43,978 bases of DNA from UBA1067 sp050874585 (GTDB lineage: Bacteria; Verrucomicrobiota; Kiritimatiellia; RFP12; UBA1067), in NCBI GenBank assembly GCA_050874585.1, contig JBNMKZ010000014.1:1-43978 (forward strand), in the 5' to 3' direction. Positions within the stretch are counted from its first letter, which is position 1; every line of letters starts with the position of its first letter. The notes beneath the pieces are model-generated. The model was not told the DNA's origin. It was given only the letters and a program-made list of their open reading frames with translations, and did no database searches. Position numbers and translations under genes: made by a program. This document shows, piece by piece, positions 39,247-43,978 of the stretch.

Positions 39247-39904
39247 TGTCGCCACCCTCCTTGATTTCATCTGAATCGCGGCGACCGCCATACACGGATG
39301 CCGCAAGCCGGTGCCTCCGAAAGACCCCGGCCATCTTCCCGAGCAACGCGAGATCCCGGGTAAAGCACACGAACATGCCTTCGTGGTTGAAGTTGAGAAC
39401 GACGCCCCTCTCCGAGTCAACCGCATAATACTCGTCGCATTTCCGTCCGGGGAGTCCCCATTCCCCACCCCAGTAGGCGTGAGCCTCCATCCACCCGACA
39501 AGCCCGTCGTTCGACCCAATCGCAAGGAACCGTCCCGCGCCATGGGCCCCTGTTCGCCGCCATCCGGCGAGATTGTGGTGGAAGAGCAGGCCGCACCGTA
39601 TGCCGCAGTGCCCGAGGGCCACACGCAGGACGCTCCAGAACCGAGAGGCGGAGCATCTGCCGCGCAACCGGTACAGATGCGGCACATCGCATTCCCACAG
39701 GCAGTTGGCGAGCCAGCCGTCGCCCCGCCGCCAGTGCACCCTACGCCCCCTCAGCGACGAGAGCACGGCGGTTGTCCTGCGCCAGCCGACCGAGTCACTT
39801 AATTCCTTCACCAGCATACGGTCCCTCCACTCCATCCAGTCGCAGATGGGGCAATCGGCCCGACAACGGCTTCCACTTGTTCCCTTACGCTCATTTTCAT
39901 GCAC
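39233..39904 (-). CDS. Soluble protein of unknown function in the Rhs operon
   Basis: A 223-residue protein without membrane segments, rich in Trp, Arg and Cys in the first half (a CPICDW motif near residue 18 might bind metal together with other cysteines). The C-terminal part is more regular (YYAVDSERGVVLNFNHEGMFVCFTRDLALLGKMAGVF). GAGG lies about 9 nt before the ATG. The family is not recognised. It may be an immunity protein or a toxin remnant. Confidence 0.58.
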   Translation of the reverse strand: MHENERKGTSGSRCRADCPICDWMEWRDRMLVKELSDSVGWRRTTAVLSSLRGRRVHWRRGDGWLANCLWECDVPHLYRLRGRCSASRFWSVLRVALGHCGIRCGLLFHHNLAGWRRTGAHGAGRFLAIGSNDGLVGWMEAHAYWGGEWGLPGRKCDEYYAVDSERGVVLNFNHEGMFVCFTRDLALLGKMAGVFRRHRLAASVYGGRRDSDEIKEGGDNGTL

Positions 39905-39919
39905 TTTACCTCACCCATG

Positions 39920-40276
39920 TCAGCCCTCCTCCCGCGTAGAATGACGGCACGAGAAAAGCCCGAGGAGACGCCTCCACGCACGGACATGGCCGTTCCTCAG
40001 GTCGTAGAATCCCAGGTCTGCCCACCATCCCACGAGGAGGAAACAAAACACGACGGCGTGGAACAGGGCGAACCACATGAAGACGAACGGAGAAAAACCG
40101 CCTATATACGACGCATGAAAGTAACACACAAGACCGATCAGTGGAATAGGCGAGGAGGAATGCCGCCTGTCCACCATGTGCCTTATCACACAGCAGAGCG
40201 AATAGACATCCGACCAAAGGCCCATCAGGAAGAATGGCACGGAAAGGCAAATCCTCAGGCATGGTATGACAGTCAT
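39920..40276 (-). CDS. Small membrane protein
   Basis: A 118-residue protein with three hydrophobic segments. An alternative overlapping frame of the same length exists. I prefer this one because AGGAG stands 9 nt before its ATG and its hydrophobic segments are coherent. It is not recognised. Confidence 0.58.
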   Translation of the reverse strand: MTVIPCLRICLSVPFFLMGLWSDVYSLCCVIRHMVDRRHSSSPIPLIGLVCYFHASYIGGFSPFVFMWFALFHAVVFCFLLVGWWADLGFYDLRNGHVRAWRRLLGLFSCRHSTREEG

Positions 40277-40311
40277 GGCTTCAACTCCTAATAAATCGTG
40301 GATTCCTCATC

Positions 40312-40746
40312 TCAGGACAACTCAAGCGTTCCGCCCATCCGCGCCAGCGACGACAGGACGCCGGACGGAATCCTGATCTGCGAATCCGAACGGCCGCCCC
40401 GGATGACCGCCGAGAAATCGCGGCGGGCCCTGGCGAGCCTCCGCACGGTCGCCGGATTCAGCGAGATGAAGAACCGCCACGCCCCACGGTGGACGAAGTC
40501 CACGTAGAGCACGGGCTTCAGTCCCTCGGTCCCGTTCAACCGTCGCATCTCCACCCCGACCTCCCCGCCGAGGATTCGGTCGAGCACCCGTTCGAACTCA
40601 TCCGGCGAGATACCCCGTCGCCAGAAAAAATCCCGAGAGAGGATTATCTCCCGACTGGGGAGTTCGAAGCGGCTCAACTGTGCCGACCGCGTTCCGGACG
40701 GCACGTTGTCATACCGCAGCACAATATGATTGATTCTCAGTTCCAT
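40312..40746 (-). CDS. Soluble protein of unknown function in the Rhs operon
   Basis: A 144-residue protein of mixed alpha/beta character (ELRINHIVLRYDNVPSGTRSAQLSRFELPSREI...). AAAGGAG lies about 11 nt before the ATG at 40746; a GTG at 40752 has shorter spacing and is also possible. No family recognised. A soluble immunity protein for a cytoplasmic toxin is one possibility. Confidence 0.58.
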   Translation of the reverse strand: MELRINHIVLRYDNVPSGTRSAQLSRFELPSREIILSRDFFWRRGISPDEFERVLDRILGGEVGVEMRRLNGTEGLKPVLYVDFVHRGAWRFFISLNPATVRRLARARRDFSAVIRGGRSDSQIRIPSGVLSSLARMGGTLELS

Positions 40747-40785
40747 TGTCACCGACACTCCTTTCCTCAGCCTATTATCGAACAG

Positions 40786-41091
40786 CTAATTGCCCATCAT
40801 GCCGAAGAACCGCGAGAACCCGGACGAGTACATCCACGGCAGATAGAACTCAAGAACCGCCAGTACGCCCCACGCCAGGGCTGACCACAGGAAGAGGAAG
40901 AACGACAGGAAGAGCCACGGCCTCTCCACAATCCGCTTCCCGGCAAGGAATGTGAAGACGAACGCGGCACTGCAGCCAGTGAGCATCAGGGCCATCAGCG
41001 GAAAAAACTCCGCCGCCGCGATGAACATGGATCCCGTCAGCAGCGAGAACCCCAGGAGATAAATCCCATATACCAGAATTGCCCTTCTCAT
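40786..41091 (-). CDS. Small membrane protein, short copy of the 36679 protein
   Basis: A 101-residue protein with three membrane helices, nearly identical over its full length to the C-terminal 100 residues of the protein at 36679. About 310 bp of DNA are roughly 93% alike, including bases just past both stops. It has its own AGGGAG ribosome binding site and start, so it is a functional-looking gene and not a fragment left in a dead frame. It follows the Rhs toxin-like module directly, the position of an immunity gene. Confidence 0.68.
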   Translation of the reverse strand: MRRAILVYGIYLLGFSLLTGSMFIAAAEFFPLMALMLTGCSAAFVFTFLAGKRIVERPWLFLSFFLFLWSALAWGVLAVLEFYLPWMYSSGFSRFFGMMGN

Positions 41092-41106
41092 TCAGTTACT
41101 CCCTTC

Positions 41107-42222
41107 TCATCGTGTTAGAAATCCGAACCTTGAATTAATCTTTTTGTAACTACGCCGAATTCCAATATTCCAAGTATCACCAAATCTATTTCCAAATGCG
41201 ACTCCAATATGCCCTATGACAGTCACCCCAGGCATTTCCAAACTCAAAGTCTTACAAATATTGTCTCCCTTTGAAAAAATACCATCGTAAGCCGTACAAC
41301 AACCAGATAGGTATATCACACCACTCGATGTCATTTTACCACTTAGCAGTTCAGAAAAGGGCTGATTTGTATCATCAAACAATACCCGACCATCATACGC
41401 GATATAAATCCCTTCTTCGTCTCCTGTAATACTCATCACATTGGATGCACCATGATCATAAATCGTCAAATTCTGGATACACTTATCAGGCATTTCCCCC
41501 ACAGTTGATCTAAACTCATCAAGAGTAGGATTTCTCAAAATTATTCTGTTTCCATTTTTGTCACTTATTATCACTCTTGACAATCCATAGGAATCCAAGA
41601 AATTCACGGGGTCGTTGCCGCAGAAGGCGTGGAGGTTCAGCCCGCCCTCCAGGCCAATCGGATCGGGCGAGAGCCAGCGGCCCGTCTCGGGGTCGTACCA
41701 CCGCGCGCGGAAGTGGACGAGCCACGTCGCCGCCGACCGCTCGCGCCCCTGGAAGCGGTAGCGCACCGCCCGCAGCTCCCCCGCCCCCGGGGCGATCTCC
41801 TCCGAGAGCACATTCCCCCATGCGTCGTAGGTCCAGCGGGCGGCGATTTCGCCGCGTTCGTCCGCATAGCCACAGACCGTCCCCTGGATGTCGGTGAGCG
41901 CGGCGTAGTTGCGTCCGCCCACGCGGACGGCGAGGAGGTTGTCCACGCCCGGCCCCCAGAGGTAGGCGCGGATGACCCCGCCGCGCTCGTCGACGTCCGC
42001 GAGGCAGTGGTCGCCGTCCCAGACGTGCCGCTCCGTTCCCTCCGCGTTCACGGTCGCCGTGCGCCGTCCGAACGCGTCGTAACGGTAGGATTCCGACTCC
42101 ACCCCGTTCGTCGAGACGGAGACGAGGCGGTAGAGTTCGTCCCACGCGAGGTCGAGCATGTCGCCTCCGCGCCGGATGCGTGTGACGCATCCCGCCGCTT
42201 TTATCCTAACAACCCTATTCAT
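41107..42222 (-). CDS. Free-standing Rhs C-terminal module with clan CD protease-like tip
   Basis: A 371-residue protein. Residues ~1-213 are RHS core (YD repeats such as YRYDAFGRR and WTYDAWGNV, and the FRARWYDPETGRWLSPDPIG core end). From about 214 a separate AT-rich domain follows. It has a hydrophobic strand ending in YDHG (His257) and, after a GIYIAYDGRVLFDD hairpin, a strand ending in SGCC (Cys308/309). This His-Gly then Gly-Cys order resembles caspase-like peptidases (CHAT, C80, DUF4347). The start at 42222 lies two bases after the preceding stop, with GGAG inside that gene's last codons. The missing N-terminal shell makes it an orphan module. Confidence 0.75.
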   Translation of the reverse strand: MNRVVRIKAAGCVTRIRRGGDMLDLAWDELYRLVSVSTNGVESESYRYDAFGRRTATVNAEGTERHVWDGDHCLADVDERGGVIRAYLWGPGVDNLLAVRVGGRNYAALTDIQGTVCGYADERGEIAARWTYDAWGNVLSEEIAPGAGELRAVRYRFQGRERSAATWLVHFRARWYDPETGRWLSPDPIGLEGGLNLHAFCGNDPVNFLDSYGLSRVIISDKNGNRIILRNPTLDEFRSTVGEMPDKCIQNLTIYDHGASNVMSITGDEEGIYIAYDGRVLFDDTNQPFSELLSGKMTSSGVIYLSGCCTAYDGIFSKGDNICKTLSLEMPGVTVIGHIGVAFGNRFGDTWNIGIRRSYKKINSRFGFLTR

Positions 42223-42224
42223 TA

Positions 42225-42806
42225 TTACTCCATCAAAGCAATCCATCTATACATACAAACAACATATCCAATCAACCACAATAGAGTTGAAACCATCAAT
42301 CTACGATTTACTCGAAAAAGCATCAGCCACGGGAGAAGACAATCAAGAACTCCAACTGTACGTCGCAGATTCCGAAGAAACATTGCTTGAGCGATTTTAT
42401 AATTTGTTGGTCCATTGCAACATACTATACTCGACAAATAATCAACGCAATATTGAACGAGGAAATCTCTCGTTAAAATCCAACATACGACAAAAATCAA
42501 CAGCCCATAAAATCCCCATTTGGGATATCCCTTTCCTATTGAGGTCAATGCATCATAAAAATTGTTATTCTTTAGTCCACCTGCTAGACTCGGCAACACA
42601 TAGGCAAGAAGAGAAACCGAAACCACATAAAATGGTAATTCCCATAGATCACGGGCTATGCCCCTCTGATATTCATCCAGATCCTTCATGATGGAATCCA
42701 ACGGACAGTCCAACAGAGTTGGAAATATTACGCTAACCGTCCACAAAAGAAATAGCGAAAAAATCAACCAGCCGAGATGAGTTTTGCCAAGGTTCTGTAG
42801 ATTCAC
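42225..42806 (-). CDS. Polytopic membrane protein, probable Rhs immunity paralogue
   Basis: A 193-residue AT-rich gene starting with GTG that overlaps the previous stop (GTGA). Four or five membrane segments. It is paralogous to the C-terminal part of the protein at 38425. It lies between the main Rhs tip with its first partner gene and the orphan Rhs module, so it could protect against either. Assignment as immunity protein rests on position only. Confidence 0.65.
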   Translation of the reverse strand: MNLQNLGKTHLGWLIFSLFLLWTVSVIFPTLLDCPLDSIMKDLDEYQRGIARDLWELPFYVVSVSLLAYVLPSLAGGLKNNNFYDALTSIGKGYPKWGFYGLLIFVVCWILTRDFLVQYCVDYLSSIVCCNGPTNYKIAQAMFLRNLRRTVGVLDCLLPWLMLFRVNRRLMVSTLLWLIGYVVCMYRWIALME

Positions 42807-43264
42807 ATTTGACTTCCTTTCCTTGTTTTTAATAATATCGCCATAACATTTCCACTAATAATATCACATACCATAACGGTTAGGATGAGAAGAACAGCGA
42901 TAAATTTGTAGAAAACCAAAAAGAAGAAAACCAAATTATTCATTACATCCAATGATAAAAGATTTTGTTCAAAATGCTGAGCCAATGAAATGGTCCCTAC
43001 CATCCAGACGAAATCAAGTAAAAGCATCGTCTTTTGCCACCTGCTGGACTTTGAGGGCTTTTCGCCTTTTCCCGAAACCCGTTTTTCGACAAGGAAGTTC
43101 CATGTAGCCAATAATTTGGCACAAAAAATAGGTTCAAGTATCAGCATCCACTGGTAGACATTAAGTTCCATAAAACGTATATCCTTCAGTACAACGGTGA
43201 AAGCACCTGTTGTGATGATAAGCAAACAGACTGAAAATAAATAAATATATTTTAAAAAACTCAT
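42803..43264 (-). CDS. Polytopic membrane protein, candidate immunity protein of the main Rhs tip
   Basis: A 153-residue AT-rich gene placed 14 nt after the rhs stop, with AAGGAAG 9 nt before its ATG. Four hydrophobic segments (about 5-25, 35-55, 82-100, 110-145). It follows an Rhs tip that is itself hydrophobic, so a membrane-located immunity protein against a membrane-acting toxin is reasonable. Family not recognised. Confidence 0.65.
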   Translation of the reverse strand: MSFLKYIYLFSVCLLIITTGAFTVVLKDIRFMELNVYQWMLILEPIFCAKLLATWNFLVEKRVSGKGEKPSKSSRWQKTMLLLDFVWMVGTISLAQHFEQNLLSLDVMNNLVFFFLVFYKFIAVLLILTVMVCDIISGNVMAILLKTRKGSQM

Positions 43265-43278
43265 GACTTACAACTTCC

Positions 43279-43978
43279 TTAGTCAACATTATTCGTTATT
43301 GTAGTAGTAATAATAGTAGCATCTGTATCTATAGCAATGCCGACAAGTTTGTCCCCTATCTCATTACTCAGTTTACCACCAATTCCTCCTGTTATTGCGC
43401 CACCAATAATCCCTATTGTGACGGCACGACTAATTGTATTGCCAGCACAGTCAGATGAATCATCCGTCACAACATCAACTAATGATGACGAAAGACCACC
43501 TAACCCTCCAGCTAATCCACCTACGAACAAACCACTACCCAATCCCATTGTCAAACCCGTCACCGCACCACCTATCGCTCCAGAAAGTGCCCCTTTCCAA
43601 AAACTCTTCCCACTTAGTGCATTTGAAATACCACCGATAACACCTCCCGTAATAGCACCGGCAATTGCGGGGATAAACCAAGCAATTCGCCCGCTTGGAT
43701 CAATTCGGTTAACGGGGTCGTTTTCACAAAAACCATACAAATTCAGTCCGCCACAAAGTCGGCTCGGATCCTTGGAGAGCCAGCGGCCCGTAGTCGGGTC
43801 GTACCACCGGGCACGGAAGTTGGTGAGTCCCGTGGCACGGGAGAACTCGCGGCCCTGGAAGCGATAGCGAACTGCCGCAAGGGCGGGTACATTTACCTCC
43901 TCCGTTATGACATTGCCCCAGGCGTCGTAGGTCCAGCGGGCGACGATTTCGCCGCGCTCGTCGGCGTAGCCCCAGACC
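43279..43978 (-). CDS. Rhs family protein, C-terminal part (runs off the window)
   Basis: The reading frame is open to the window edge, so the start and most of the RHS shell lie outside. The visible part begins in the core (WTYDAWGNV, YRFQGREFSRATGLTNFRARWYDPTTGRWLSKDP), then shows the core end NDPVNRIDPSGR. The AT-rich variable tip that follows has a glycine-zipper hydrophobic region (AIAGAITGGVIGGI, GAIGGAVTGLTMGLGSG) and a Thr/Ile-rich end. Glycine-zipper tips often act on or pass membranes. No catalytic motif is visible. Confidence 0.85.
   Translation of the reverse strand, partial: VWGYADERGEIVARWTYDAWGNVITEEVNVPALAAVRYRFQGREFSRATGLTNFRARWYDPTTGRWLSKDPSRLCGGLNLYGFCENDPVNRIDPSGRIAWFIPAIAGAITGGVIGGISNALSGKSFWKGALSGAIGGAVTGLTMGLGSGLFVGGLAGGLGGLSSSLVDVVTDDSSDCAGNTISRAVTIGIIGGAITGGIGGKLSNEIGDKLVGIAIDTDATIITTTITNNVD

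Noticed and set aside
39906..40262. Alternative frame overlapping the small membrane protein at 39920
   Set aside because: It has no ribosome binding site, and its sequence lacks the coherent membrane segments of the chosen frame.
1..43978. tRNA, rRNA, insertion sequences, integrase genes
   Set aside because: None could be found by eye. The only mobile element is the microvirus prophage, which needs no integrase of its own.

Overview
This window looks like the replication terminus of a GC-rich, probably anaerobic, gut or rumen bacterium of the PVC group (Verrucomicrobiota, Kiritimatiellota or Lentisphaerota). That assignment is inferred from gene content: Tat-exported Gfo/Idh/MocA oxidoreductases with a sugar isomerase-like partner, exported FAD oxidoreductases, a XylR/AraC regulator, DUF3793 with flavodoxin, and a NifU-type protein. 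There is no rRNA or other decisive marker, so the phylum remains uncertain. Host genes left of about 5 kb are all on the + strand, and every host gene right of 11.2 kb is on the - strand. They converge on a dif-like XerCD site directly behind rarA.

The centrepiece is a complete Microviridae (gokushovirus-like) prophage of 5,060 bp inserted in that dif site (5032-10091). It is flanked by two directly repeated dif-like sites and carries VP4, a J/VP8-like peptide, VP5, VP3, a tiny lipoprotein, VP1 and VP2 on the - strand. It also has a 41-residue membrane protein on the opposite strand behind its own promoter. The attachment site appears to double as the promoter of the phage operon. The reconstructed circular form has TTGACA-18-TATAAT across attP, whereas the integrated form has TTTACA-18-TATAAT because the -35 box is exchanged with host sequence. 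A second promoter points out of the prophage into the host gene cut off from rarA.

Left arm (1-5031): two structured-RNA candidates, a tandem hairpin cassette, a bPH/SHOCT membrane protein, an exported FAD oxidoreductase and rarA. Right arm (10133-35456): a membrane-anchored coiled-coil protein; a proC / two Gfo-Idh-MocA / sugar-isomerase operon; two parallel TolC-MacA-MacB tripartite export operons, one behind a MerR-type promoter and one led by an esterase; a YgjP peptidase / prenyl synthase / FAD oxidoreductase operon; a NifU / DUF1846 / XylR operon; and DUF3793 with flavodoxin.

From 35.7 kb to the right end is a tightly packed - strand polymorphic-toxin locus. It contains the C-terminus of an Rhs protein that runs off the window, a second Rhs C-terminal module with its own start codon and a possible caspase-like (clan CD) tip, and about ten small, mostly membrane-embedded proteins. 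Two of these are paralogous and two share a 310 bp duplication. They look like an array of immunity genes, but no function is proven.

The host uses extended -10 promoters (TATGGTATAAT and variants). Several of them lie 6-7 nt before the start codon, implying leaderless mRNAs.
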